Origin: Heloderma charlesbogerti
Taxonomy: Eukaryota > Chordata > Lepidosauria > Squamata > Helodermatidae
Direction of reading: 5' to 3'
Assembly (NCBI GenBank): GCA_026122225.1
Contig: JANEZZ010001900.1
Coordinates: 930,001-994,000, forward strand
Length of the DNA: 64,000 nucleotides
How positions within the stretch are numbered: the stretch's first letter is position 1; each line of letters opens with the position of its first letter. A program made the translations under genes and the position numbers. The notes under the pieces were generated by a model. It was given only the letters and a program-made list of their open reading frames with translations, had not been told where the DNA came from and did no database searches. This document shows positions 21,668 to 31,813 of this stretch, one piece after another.

Positions 21668-21921
21668 AATAGAAATATAGTACATCTCACTATAGTGTGG
21701 AAGACTGTGACCAGTTGACCAGTGTGCCTTGCTCACCTGCTGTCCAGGTGCTATTGATGGACAACTTCAAGGCCAAGCTCTTCTTTCCAATGGTTTTCTT
21801 TAAACCAGACTTGATCTGGACAGCCCTTCAAAGAGAGGTTGCCTTCAAACAGAGCACAGTCCTCTGGCGGCCCTTCGAAGAGAGGACTGTCCTCTATAAA
21901 AGCAGACACATGGCCACCCTA
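21530..21921 (+). mobile_element. TAGGGTGGCCA-family DNA element
   Basis: The right terminus tggccacccta ends at 21921. The internal tggaagactgtgaccag and the gaggactgtcctctataaaag hairpin match copies at 4466 and 31490. The left part (tgcgtcaccaaaaa onward) matches the left part of the 31490 copy, but the terminal bases are unclear. A (TTA)n run at 21631-21665 has expanded inside it. Confidence 0.7.
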
Positions 21922-22136
21922 GCACTTGGACTGTCCTTTTTTATGTGTATAGCCCAGACGGGACTTACTCTCTTGTGCAATGGATGTGTGACCTCCAGAA
22001 CATGCAGAGGCCTTTCTCCTGCCCATTCTCTAACCCAGTCAAGCCATCCAAAGCATACTCCTGATTGGCTGTCCAAAGTCCTAAAGTGGGAAAGCTCCAT
22101 GGCAAGACACCACCACCACTGGTAAACACATGACAT

Positions 22137-23945
22137 TCATTAGAATTTGTTAAGGTTAGGGACCTACATCCAAGAATATGTCTTGGTTTTTTAGATGAAT
22201 TACAGTTGCATGGGAATGTCTTTCTAAGGTTCCAAGCCTTGGAACTTTTCTAAGGTTCCAAGAGGGTCTGTGTGTGCAATTTTTGGTTGCAAAAATACAG
22301 CACAAAGAACGAGGCATGCAACTTTTCTGTGTCCCTCGATGCATGCAGATTGGAGGGTGGATGATGTCAGGGGACAGGTGCTTGGAGAGGATGAGGGGCT
22401 TTGGGGAAGACCACTGAGTTACAGCCCTTCCCCATGAAGAAATGAAATGACCAACAGAGATCCTTGGTGGATCCCACTACTTACTGCCTTCCATTGTGAG
22501 ATCATTCACACTTCTCATTGCTTCCTGCTCTTCACCCAGTCACACATCTGCAAGAAGACCTCCTTCTGTCTTCTCCCATAACTTTCACGAAGGACTATGG
22601 CAATAACTTTGGGGAAGTCCAAATATAAAGTCTACTGGATCATCCCTATGCTCATCTCAAAGAATTTTGAAAGGTTGGTGAAGAAGGACTTCCCTTTCAG
22701 TATGAGATAAATATTTGAAAGGGAGGAGCTTACAATAGGATTTGTAGTTGGGTCCAGCCTCTCTTGGTGGGACAAGAGTCCTCTAACACCTGTTAACCCT
22801 TTCTTCATCTCAAGGTAAGGATCGGGGGGGCACTTGGGGAAGGGGGCAATGGTGACAGAAATGGAAGCAGGAGATAGACTGAGATTTTCACATGTTCCAT
22901 TTAAACACTTGAAAAACTCCTTGAAGGGTTCAGTTGAAGTCCTTACAAAGCCTAACCTGTTTGGGGGATGGGCAGTAGGGATGAGCATTGTGCCCTTTGC
23001 AGATGCCACATCACTGTTCCTCAGCCATGGTGGCTGAACGGTGCAGCAAGATTTTGAAGTGTTGGCCTTGGCTGGTGGCGCACCATTTGGTCTCTGCTTC
23101 TGGCAGCACAATGACTTGGGTTGGCGCCGGTGAGGAGGAGACAGTATACAGAGATTAACTACTAGACTGGAAGTGTCAGTTTTTGTGTATGAATGAGGAA
23201 GACTGGTCTGCAAGTGGGAGGTGCAAAGAGAATGTGTGAATGGGGAATCAGTACAGAGAAGGTCCTACCCATAAAATAATCCCTGAACATTTGTGGAGCT
23301 CTACTATGGTTCTAAGACGTAGCATCGTGTGCATCTTTTGTCCTGTAGCCCTAATCCACATTATTGTTTTTTACATTCATCTTCTGCACATTTTCTCCAG
23401 GCAGAATATTTACATCCCAGTGATGTGAATGAAAGCCAAAGAATCGATTTTTTTAAATAGAAGAATTAGAGCAAGCCTTTAAATGTCTCTGGGGGTTAGG
23501 CAGCTTGTTTGATGTTTATTTAGCAGCATGATCAATAGAATAGAAGCTCCAGGTATTAACACTATTAAAAGTAATAAATACTAACAAAGATTGGGAGCTA
23601 TAAACATTAGAAGAGCAGTTTCAAACACTTGTATAATGCTCATAAAATTTGAGGCAACCCCTCTGTTGTTCTTTTTTTCCTAATTCATCAGTGAGCAAAA
23701 TGCTATTTATGGGTGTGTTCTCAATCTATTTCATTTCACATAGGATCCATTCATACAGTGAGCTGAGGTAGTGGTTATCAAGGGATAGGTTTGCCTCCCC
23801 TGTGGCTCCTGCATTAAAACTATCATGTGCATGAAAGTTAATTTATGATAAAGCATTTCACACCACTAAGAAACTATTTAATAAAGATTGTCCCTGACAA
23901 AGCTCCCATTGTGCACACACTGGCAGAACATTTGTACCATTGAGA
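22137..23945. other. No gene recognised
   Basis: About 1.8 kb with no recognisable gene. The minus-strand frame 23213-22632 (193 codons) is long but shows no domain, conserved motif or codon signal. At 22980 a tagggatgagcattgtgcc and at 22637 a catccctatgctcatctc resemble hAT-like termini in outward orientation, but they do not bracket a plausible element. Confidence 0.45.
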
Positions 23946-24205
23946 GTGCTTACTTCTAAAGCCCAAAATGGCTTGGGACCCAAATATCTGATGGAGTGCC
24001 TCTTCCCATACCAACCTACCTGAGCATTAAGATCACCAGATGAGACTCTTCTCCAACTTCCATCTGTAGGAGTGGTACATCACAGCTCAACAAAAGAGAG
24101 GGCCTTTTTGGTGGTGATGCCCCAACTTTGGAATACCCTCCTAGAAGAAGTAAGACTGGTGCCAACATTGCATTTCCTTCAGCATCAGGTTAAAATATTT
24201 TTATT
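23946..24205 (+). pseudogene. L2-like LINE ORF2 C-terminal remnant
   Basis: Reading through stops and frameshifts, the plus strand gives the conserved C-terminal pattern of L2-type ORF2: a G-L-G-P-x-Y-L block, then E-R-A-F..V..P-x-L-W-N-x-L and E-V-R. This is the same pattern seen on the minus strand at 27596-27400 and 57535-57338. Heavily degraded. Confidence 0.7.
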
Positions 24206-24671
24206 TATTTTTTAATTGGAAATTAATAAAAATAAGAATGATGTGTAATTGCTGAAGATCTAACATAAAATAAGGGAAAGGGAAAATGGAAGAGACAACT
24301 GCTCACTTGCTCTCGCTCTGGCTGGATCTACACTTACTGCCTTTTTTCACTTCCAATGGGGTTTCACCGCCCGCCTTTCACACTACACAGTACCCGCCTT
24401 GAATTGGAACCGGAATTTCCCACTTCCGTGCTCCCACTTTCAATACCCGAATATCTCAGTATTTCCCCTTAATGTGCTCTGATTTTCCGCCTTCACTACT
24501 GTATCCGGTCGTAGTCCCCTCCCCCGCCTGTCCATATACGGCGGTGTTTGTAGTTCCCTCCTGTCCAATCACAGCTCTCAACGGCCCCATGTCTTCTTCC
24601 GGCTACTGATCACATAGCTTCCTCAGCAGCCCCCATTTCCTCAGCAACAAGCAAAGGGCTGGATGTGCACT

Positions 24672-24755
24672 CGCTTGTCTGATCTCAGAAGCAAAGCGGG
24701 GTCAGCCCCGGTCAGTAGTTGGATGGGCGATTGCCTGGGAATCAGGCTTCCTGCA
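24672..24755 (+). repeat. 5S rRNA-derived module (left arm)
   Basis: gtctgatctcagaagcaaagc followed by ggggtcagccccggtcag and ttggatgggcgattgcctgg matches the vertebrate 5S rRNA internal promoter region (A-box, intermediate element, C-box) with several substitutions. The 5' third and 3' stem of 5S rRNA are absent, so it is not a functional 5S gene. A pol III promoter activity is possible but unproven. Confidence 0.85.
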
Positions 24756-25100
24756 CTGAGCAGGGGGTTGTTCTATCCCTTCAAATGAGATTAAGTTTTA
24801 CCCCTTCCTATCCCCCGCTCAGGATGTGTGCTTTTTTAATTAAAGCATTATCCTCGCAGAATCGGGGCTTCTCTGCAATGTTTTTTTTTCTTCTAATTCA
24901 GGCATGATCTTCAAAGATTCAAAGTTGTGAAGCTTCACAGCTTCCAAGATCATGCCTGAATTAGAAAAAAAAACATCGCAGAGAAGCCCCGATTCTGCGA
25001 GGATAACACTTTAATTAAAAACACACACATCCTGAGTGGGGGATAGGAGGGGGTAAAACTTAATCTCATTTGAAGGGATAGAATAACCCCCTGCTCAGTG

Positions 25101-25185
25101 CAGGAAGCCTGATTCCCAGGCAGTCGCCCATCCAACTACTGACCGGGGCTGACCCCGCTTAGCTTCTGAGATCAGACAAGCACGT
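25101..25185 (-). repeat. 5S rRNA-derived module (right arm)
   Basis: Reverse complement of the module at 24672: cctgattcccaggcagtcgc, ccatccaactactgaccgg, ggctgaccccgcttagcttc and tgagatcagac. It faces the left module, so any pol III transcripts from the two would converge on the palindrome centre. Confidence 0.85.
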
Positions 25186-25511
25186 GCAGGAAAACAGCAG
25201 AGCACTCGAGTGTGAACCAAGCTTGCACATTCGATGAAGCACTGCAACGGGGAAAATGGGTGAGTGTGAATAATCACGTTTTAATGCGAGGGCATTTAAC
25301 CCGACGGGACACCAAATTAATTGCAATGGCAGGCACAATGTAGATTGCCTCTCTGTCTTGTATTGTTGTCTGTATGAACGTATTTGTGTTTTTGGCTTTT
25401 TAAAAATAAATGTAATAAAAACATTTTTATTTGTCCAGTCACTTTAAATTTACTGTACTGTTTAGCTGGTGAATTGTTTTTGTTTATTACCTCTCAAATG
25501 ATTGTTATGAA

Positions 25512-25665
25512 GGCACATGAGGTAGCCACCTTGCTGAAGCTAAGCAGGTTTGGATCTGGTCAGTGCTTGGAGGGGGAACCACCTGGGAACCACATGTAGC
25601 CACCTTGAGTTCCATGATGGAAGAAAGATGGGATATAAATGTAATATAAATGCATACATACATAC
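25512..25665 (+). mobile_element. 5S rRNA-headed SINE with L2-type tail
   Basis: Head ttgctgaagctaagcaggtt, tggatctggtcagtgcttgg and accacctgggaacc is a diverged 5S rRNA promoter region. It is followed at once by gtagccaccttgagttccat and gatgggatataaatg, the common 3' tail of L2-like LINEs. This head/tail arrangement is that of a 5S-derived SINE mobilised by an L2-type LINE; such 5S SINEs are known in lizards. Confidence 0.75.
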
Positions 25666-25669
25666 ATAC

Positions 25670-27149
25670 AGCATTTATACCCCACCCAGGGAGCAGGTGG
25701 CTCAGGGAGCAGGTGGCCGGATTGGCCGAGGGGAGGGGAGGCACAGCTCAGCTTGGAGAAGCAGAAGGTGTTATCCATCTTTTATTTAATCTCAGGTGTT
25801 TTAATCTTGTATTGATATTTGGAATTTTATGTAGACCACACTGGGATCCAGGTCTGAATGCAGGCCCATTTTCGATTTTTTAAAGATAAATAAATAAATT
25901 GAAGGGCAATGTGGTCCCAGTGGCAAGCCACACCCCTGATCTACATGCATTTACACAACCATGTATACACATGTGTAGGATGTACCAGTCCAAATAGTTG
26001 AGTGAACATGTGAAGATCGGATGGGGGAGGCACTGCCACAATCCCACTCCTCCTGTACACTTATTCATTGTATGAGTGACAATTATCACAGAGGGCAGTA
26101 TCCAACTGTGTCAGTCCATTAGCGTAAATGATGCTCTGCTAGCAGAAACTAGGTATGCAACTATGAGCAAGAGGAGCATCCAACTAAAGTTACGTTTGCA
26201 CAAGTGTGGTTATGCAAGCAGTTGTGCATCATGCTTATGCAACCAGTCTCATAACCCGTTGTGCAGCCCCATTGTGCTAGGTAGGTAGCACAACTGCTTG
26301 GACAACCGGTTGCACAAGCATAATGGGCAACTGCTTGCTCAACAAAAATATTAGGTGGAGCTCCGCTAGCACTGTTTGAGTTTGCTGAATGAAACCATTA
26401 AATACTGACCAGAATAAGGTGTTCACTTGTGTGGGGATGTGAATTTGAATTTCAAAGCAATGTGGTATGGCTAGATCTGTCCTCACTCAGGTGGACATTT
26501 GATTTAACCCCTGCAATTTCCAATCAGAAAGTGATACACATCTGTCAGCCTGTTTATGTGTGTGGATTTCCGTAGACAGATCAAAGCAATGATTGTGTGA
26601 ATTGGAGGCCATATTTAATCATCCCTCTTGGTACCTGAATATATCTAATACTTTAATCAGGACTTCCATTCCTTTGGTCATATTTATATGTGCCTATTTT
26701 CCTGTCTTCTGGGTTTGGTTTGGGTTTTTTACTTCCAGGATGCCTTTTCTTCTGAAACTTTCATGCACCCAAATGAGGTATGCATTATTGATGCCCACTT
26801 TTCATGAATATCTTCCTATGCATCATTTAACTCTGAGTGATATCCCATTTACACACTCATTATACAATAAGTGCCATTATTGCTGCTTTGGACAAGGTAA
26901 TGAATGGCAAGACAAATCTGAGAGCAAGAAATTCTAAATGTTAAAAAGAGCATTTCTGAAAGAAACAAAACCAAAAACAAATACTGGGACTCAAACCTGC
27001 CTGGAAGCCATACCACCTGCTCCTTAAGCTTAAATGTACACTGACTAGTAACATAGTCACTGACAGCACAATCTATGCATGTTTACTCAGAACCCTTCTT
27101 GTACTCTGTAAAGTGCCATGCATCTGATGGTGTTACATAAATAATAATC
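25670..27149. other. No gene; imperfect palindromic patch at 26090-26345
   Basis: 26200-26345 contains back-to-back complementary strings: gcagttgtgcatcatgcttatg / ataatgggcaactgcttg, and gcaaccag / ctggttgc variants. These suggest a decayed palindromic DNA element. The rest shows no gene or clear repeat. Confidence 0.4.
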
Positions 27150-27264
27150 GAAGAAGAAGAAGAAGAAGAGAAGAAGAAGAAGAAGAAGAAGAAGAGCCAC
27201 TGCCTTCAAATGGGTCTTTCTTCCTAGTAAGTGTGCTTAGGATTGTGGACTTAGGGTGTGATCC

Positions 27265-27298
<34 letters not shown>

Positions 27299-27300
27299 TG
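27150..27300. repeat. (GAA)n and (GATT)n microsatellites
   Basis: GAA repeats at 27150-27195 with one interruption, then GATT repeats at 27267-27298 abutting the 3' end of the L2 fragment. Confidence 0.92.
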
Positions 27301-27634
27301 ATTTGTACCCTACTTTTGTACCAAGAAAATGGTACTCAAGGTGGCTTACAATCATAAGAACTATACAAAAATTTTAAGTGAAAACTTGATTAAAACAATA
27401 ATAAAACAAACATATTAAAAACACAACAATAACAGAATAAAACCACACCCAAACCAACAGTCCAGCTTATATGCCAAATGCCTGCTTGAATAAAAAAGGA
27501 CAACAGAGATGGAGCCAACCTAACCTCCCTCGGTAGGGAGTTCCATAGCCTGGGAGCAGCCATTGGAAAGGCCCTCTCTTGAGTTACCGCAAACATGCCC
27601 CTGAAGGAGACAGTACCAAAAGAATGACCTCTCC

Positions 27635-28532
27635 TAATGAGGTAAGAAATTGGCCTTACCTGGCTCCGCCGGGTTCCGCTGGTGGGGGAGGCGCTCCGTC
27701 CCTCCCCCCGGAATCCTGGCTGGCTGGCTCCGCTCCGAGGGGATTCCGCAGAGCTGCCGGCCGGACATCTGGCTGCTGGCTAGCAGGGACGCAAATGGTG
27801 GTGGCTGTAGCCGCCACTGTTTGCGTCCCTGTAGTCAGCCGCGATAGGCTATGTAAATCTTTACGTAGCCTATCACGGCTGACTTTAAAACAAAAACGCA
27901 TGTATGCAAATGGCGGCAAATGGCTACGGCCGCCGCCATTTGCGTTCCTTATTTTGGCCCGTCTTAGTCTATGTAAATATTTATGCAGACTAAGACGGCG
28001 AAAATAAGGGGAACGCAAGTAGCGTAGCGGACGCTATTTCTGTTCCCCCTTATTTTCACTGTCTTAGTCTACGTAAATATTTACGTAGACTAAGATGGGC
28101 CAAAATAAGGAATGCAAATGGCGGCCGCCGTAGCCACCGCCATTTGCGTACGCGCATTTGTTTGTTTTTTAAAGTCAGACGTGATAGGCTACGTAAAGAT
28201 TTACGTAGCCTATCACATCGTTGTTGTTTTTTTAACCTAGCCATGATAGGCTACGTAAAGATTTACGTAGCCTATCACGTCTTTTTTTTTTACACTGGAA
28301 ATGGCGGCAGCGGCGGCCAGTCAGAAGACCGGCCGCCGCACCCACTGCTGCCACAGCCACCGCCGCTGCAGCTGCTGCTACCCGGAAGATCCGCCCCAGG
28401 TAAGTCTCGTCCCAGGGGGGATCCGTGGGGTGGCGGGGGGGTGGCAGGCCATTCCGCCACGGAGTTCGGGGGGCCGAATGCACTGGCATTTGGCCTCACT
28501 GAGATCCGTGGCAGAATTCTCTGCCATCCCTA
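27635..28532 (+). mobile_element. Palindromic hAT-like element, copy 6, complete (898 bases)
   Basis: Left terminus decayed (taatgaggtaagaaat), right terminus CTCTGCCATCCCTA. Flanks acctctcc (27627-27634) and acctttcc (28533-28540) match at 7 of 8 positions. This copy shows the full layout: left terminus, GC-rich subterminal block (tccccccggaatcctggctgg), CAAATGGTGGTGGC palindrome, GTGATAGGCTACG palindrome, CTTAGTCTACG palindrome pair around a centre near 28030, two further GTGATAGGCTACG palindromes (28189-28216 and 28245-28278), T-rich tract, exon-like module (28301-28399), donor, a GGATCCGTGG segment and the right terminus. Confidence 0.92.
28301..28399 (+). other. Exon-like module: 33 open codons ending at a splice donor
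   Basis: A start codon in gaaATGG context opens 33 codons (alanine run, then arginine/cysteine/histidine-rich) that end exactly at ccccag|gtaagt. The homologous module on the minus strand at 46988-46881 is open for 36 codons and also ends in phase 0 at the same donor. Copy 2 (3137 onward) is open up to its truncation; copy 5 is closed after 12 codons. The start lies within a YY1-like AAATGGCGGC motif, and an ETS-like CCGGAAG lies just before the donor. GC-rich composition alone tends to keep frames open, so coding is not demonstrated. Confidence 0.45.
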
Positions 28533-28639
28533 ACCTTTCCTGAACGTCTTAAAACCCAGGCAGCCTGGTATAGGAGAAGGTCCCAAGCCACATAGAGCTT
28601 TATAAGTCATAACCAGCATTTTGAATTGTGCCTGGACAC

Positions 28640-29128
28640 TAGGGATGGGCAAATTAGGTTGCGTTCTGCTCGCCGGACCTCCACTGGCTACCTGCCCCTG
28701 CTCACCACATGCAGTGAGTCGGTGGTCCACAACCACCCAGCAACTGGTGCACAGCTGCCTGATCCTTTGCCAAGCCTCCATTTTGCATAAAAATGGTGGC
28801 TCAGCCTTTTTCATAAAGGCAGATTTTATGCAAATGGTGGCAGTAAAGCAGCCATTCACACAAGATTACAGGAAGAAACGGCCATTTACACCTGTAATCT
28901 TGCATAAATGTTCACTTTACTGCCACTATTTGCATAAAATCGGCCTTTCTGAAAAAGGCCGTGCCATCATTTTGCAGCTTGGCAAGGAATCGGGGATCCC
29001 CGCACTTGCCTGACTTGGTGCATGCTGAGTCGGGCAAGTGCGGAGATCTGCAGACTGGGGTCCAGGGGCCCAAGCTGGCTATTTCTCACTGGGCCTCAAG
29101 CCCCAGCCAGATGCCTGCCACATGCCTA
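28640..29128 (+). mobile_element. Second palindromic hAT-like family, complete (489 bases)
   Basis: Termini TAGGGATGGGCAAATTAGG and GCCACATGCCTA. Flanks ctggacac (28632-28639) and ctggaaac (29129-29136) match at 7 of 8 positions, and removing the element restores the L2 sequence. The core is an inverted repeat (about 28761-28991) with arms around 110 bases containing ttgccaag, ttttgcataaaatggtgg and caagattacagg. The tandem short palindromes of the TAGGGATGT family are absent, so this is a different family with the same type of ends. Confidence 0.85.
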
Positions 29129-29995
29129 CTGGAAACAGACGAACAGCAACTAAAACGGGGAGTCATGTGTTCCCTGCAACCACTCTTAGTCAATGATCTG
29201 GCTGGAGCATTCTGGACCAGCTGAAGTTCCAAACAGCTTTCAAAGGCAACCCCACATAGAGCATTTTACAGTAGCCCTAATGGAATGTAACTAAGGCATG
29301 CATGGCCATGGCCAGATCGGACATCTCTAGGAATGGGTGCAGTTGACACACTAGCCTCAGCTGTGCAAATGCACTCCTGGCTTCTTCAGAAACCTGGGCT
29401 GCTACACCTAACCTGTGAGCCTGAGTCTTCAGGAGGAGTGTAACCCCATCCAGCCCTGGTTGAATCATTATTCCTTGATCTGCCTTTCAACTAACCAGGA
29501 CTTACTTGGAAGAAAGTCAATGGTTCTTACTTCTCAGTAGACATGTATAGGGTTGCACTGTTAGGATCACGAAAGATTTTTAAATAACACTTTGCTCACT
29601 TCTTTGTTTCAGCCAATAGTCCTAGAAATCCATCAAGTTTTAATTTAGGTAGTTTAACCCTGGAGCTAAGAGCTAGACATTAAGAAATGTATCTTAACTC
29701 ATTTTTAATGGCTAGATTAAATTACTGTGCTGAAATGCATGTCATCATGATGTGTGCAGCAGGAAAAGATTTACACTCACAGCTACAGAAAAAGAAACTG
29801 TAGCAAAGTTCATCAGAGGAGGTGGATCTTAACAAAATTAAGATAATGATGTTTATTTAACAATGTGTGCCAAAATCTCCTGGAATAAAGTCAGCATTCT
29901 CCATGCCATTCATTCTAAACTAAAGCATTTTTTCCCTCTGTTTCTGGTTACAGTTGTAGACTAAGATGCTAATGTGAATCCAGGAGCACAGCAAG

Positions 29996-30250
29996 AACAT
30001 AAGAACAGCAGAGAGCCCTGCTGGATCAGACCAAGGGTCCATCCAGTCCAGCGTTATGTTCACAGTGATCAGTCACCTGCCCACGGGAAACCCACAAGTA
30101 GGACATGAGTGCAACAACACCCTCACACCCATGTTCCCCAGCAACTGGTGTACTTAGGCATACGATCTCTGGTACCGGAGGTAGCACATAGCCATCAGGA
30201 CTAGCAGCCACTGATAGCTTTATCCTCCACAATCCTATCAAGGCATGCTG
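29996..30250 (-). mobile_element. CR1/SINE-tail dispersed repeat
   Basis: gaacataagaacagcagagag followed by ctgctggatcagaccaaggg and catccagtccagcg is a frequent squamate interspersed repeat end. Reverse-oriented relatives occur at 37550-37765 and in the tail of the SINE at 20843-20900. Class assignment between a CR1 3' end and a SINE is not resolved. Confidence 0.65.
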
Positions 30251-30828
30251 TCAGTGCCGGTGCAGCTAGGTAATTTTAGACCCTGGGTTTGACTATGGGG
30301 CCCATGTTTAATGGCCATGTGTATTATTTCAGTTGTGAAGCACACAACTAACGTTTATCTTCGTTCCCCAACTCTCCCTCCATGCTTTACAACTGCTTCT
30401 ACATTCCTAATACGTTAGAGCAAAATAAAAGCAAGCAAACAAAACGGTTTGCCGACCCCAATTTTAAGAAAATAAATAATACAAGCATGCACAGCTTTGC
30501 ATTTTAAACGCATTTAAATCATAGCACCATCATGACTACTGGAATAAAATGGAGTTTGCATCTGCTGCCCTGATGCTAAACACATTTACTTGGACATAAG
30601 CACCATTTTCTTGTAGAAAAGGATAATGCATTTTTAAAGTAAAAATAATAAAATGAGCATGCACGTGCCCAGTCAACTGCCCCCTGATTACAATTTAAAG
30701 GAGGAGGAAGACAAGGAGGGATGTTGTGGTGACCAGCATCAGCAACAACAGGGCCCCAGCATGAAATGTTGGCCTAGTTGAGGCATCCAGATATGTTTGC
30801 TGCTGTCCTATCACGTCCTGATCTCTAG

Positions 30829-31062
30829 GGCTGGATCTACACTCCTGCTTTATAGCAGTATTGAAGTGCACTGATAACTGTTGGGGCACATTACATATTT
30901 CATATATCACTTTTGTAGTGTTATTTCCTGCTTTTTATTCTACATTATCCAATATAACGCAACAAGTGTCATTATGTGTCCTACGAGGTATAAATGCCCA
31001 AGAGGGATATAGCATTACCATGGTGACATCATAATGATATGACACAAGGTGTAGATCTGGCC
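30829..31062. mobile_element. Small MITE with GGCTGGATCTACAC termini
   Basis: 234 bases with inverted ends ggctggatctacactcctgc and ggtgtagatctggcc. The ends match those of the 5S-containing element at 24320, suggesting one transposase served both. Interior AT-rich with no 5S module. Target duplication not clear; TA occurs on both sides. Confidence 0.75.
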
Positions 31063-31489
31063 TACGTGGGGGGGGGGGCTGGGCTGCAGGGACCTTGACT
31101 TCGCCCCAGCCCCACCACTGTAAGCCATAAATCCGCACTGAAGTTCCTTCCAAGTACCAAGTTAGCAGAGAAATTAGTAAAGGAAGCTTTCCAGCTACTG
31201 TTCCATACTTGTATGCCTGTCTGTCCACTTTTCACATGAATTACTTTACTGCCCTGAGTGGGAGAGGTGCCATCTAGAAGACCAGTGGAAGGGTAGTAGT
31301 GTTTAATGATGGTCTGGGTTGCTTGTGCCTAGAGTTATGAAGGCCTGGAAGAAAGCCAGAAAAACTAGGGAGTGAGGGATGGAAAAACTCTTTAAAAGTG
31401 TGTTGTCCATGTCCCCCCCCCCAGATGTTGTGAATATTTGGGGGAAATGTTTTTTCTGGATTTTTGGGGGGGAAAGGGGGGTTTCTGGT

Positions 31490-31805
31490 TAGGGTGGTCA
31501 CTTTTGAATCACCAAAAAAGAGAACATAGACTACCAAAAAGCAGACACTTGTTTGCATAACATTTGCATATGGTGATTTATATGTATAGGCACAAATTTA
31601 GAAATTATTACAATAATTGAAATTCAGTACATCTCACCATAATGTGGAAGACTGTGACCAGGTGACCTATGTGCCTTGCTCAGTCTGCTGACTAGGTGCT
31701 CTTGATGGGCAACTTCAAGGTCCAGCCCTTCCTTCAGATGGTTTTTTTTATCTTGATCTGCAGTAGAGGACTGTCCTCTGTGAAAAAGGACACATGGCCA
31801 CCCTA
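31490..31805 (+). mobile_element. TAGGGTGGCCA-family DNA element, complete
   Basis: Left terminus tagggtggtcacttttg, right terminus acatggccaccctag. Flanks tttctggt (31482-31489) and gttctgga (31806-31813) agree at 6 of 8 positions. Internal features shared with other copies: atcaccaaaaaagag, acatctcacc, tggaagactgtgaccagg and the gaggactgtcctc hairpin near the right end. Best-preserved copy of this family in the window. Confidence 0.8.
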
Positions 31806-31813
31806 GTTCTGGA

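Larger units (their letters stand above)
24320..25349. mobile_element. 1 kb DNA element with two inverted 5S rRNA-derived modules
   Basis: Left end ggctggatctacacttac, right end gcacaatgtagattgcc; these are inverted with mismatches and related to the ends of the small element at 30829-31062. The interior has a unique left segment (24340-24660), an inverted repeat with about 250-base arms (24667-24918 and 24940-25188) around a short spacer, and a unique right segment (25195-25330). Each arm starts with a 5S rRNA-like module. No protein-coding sequence. The half copy at 8337-8898 shares the left segment and one arm. Confidence 0.7.
27300..29480 (-). mobile_element. L2-like LINE 3' fragment split by two DNA elements
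   Basis: Three L2 pieces on the minus strand: 29480-29137 (RT C-terminal region, LLLKTQAHRLGV and FAQLRLVCQL), 28639-28533 (YKALCGLGPSPIP) and 27634-27300 (ERAFPMAAPRLWNSLPREVRL, then the 3' UTR). Their order and frame are continuous once the insertions at 27635-28532 and 28640-29128 are removed. 5'-truncated, as usual for LINEs. Confidence 0.85.

Noticed and set aside
22637..22995. hAT-like element between catccctatgctc and tagggatgagc
   Set aside because: The two terminus-like strings face the wrong way to bracket an element and no duplication is present.
22632..23213. 193-codon minus-strand ORF
   Set aside because: No recognisable motif, repeats or neighbours; length alone is not sufficient in 64 kb.
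24672..24755. Functional 5S rRNA gene
   Set aside because: Only the internal promoter region is similar; 5' and 3' parts are missing, and it sits in a repeated element in inverted duplicate.
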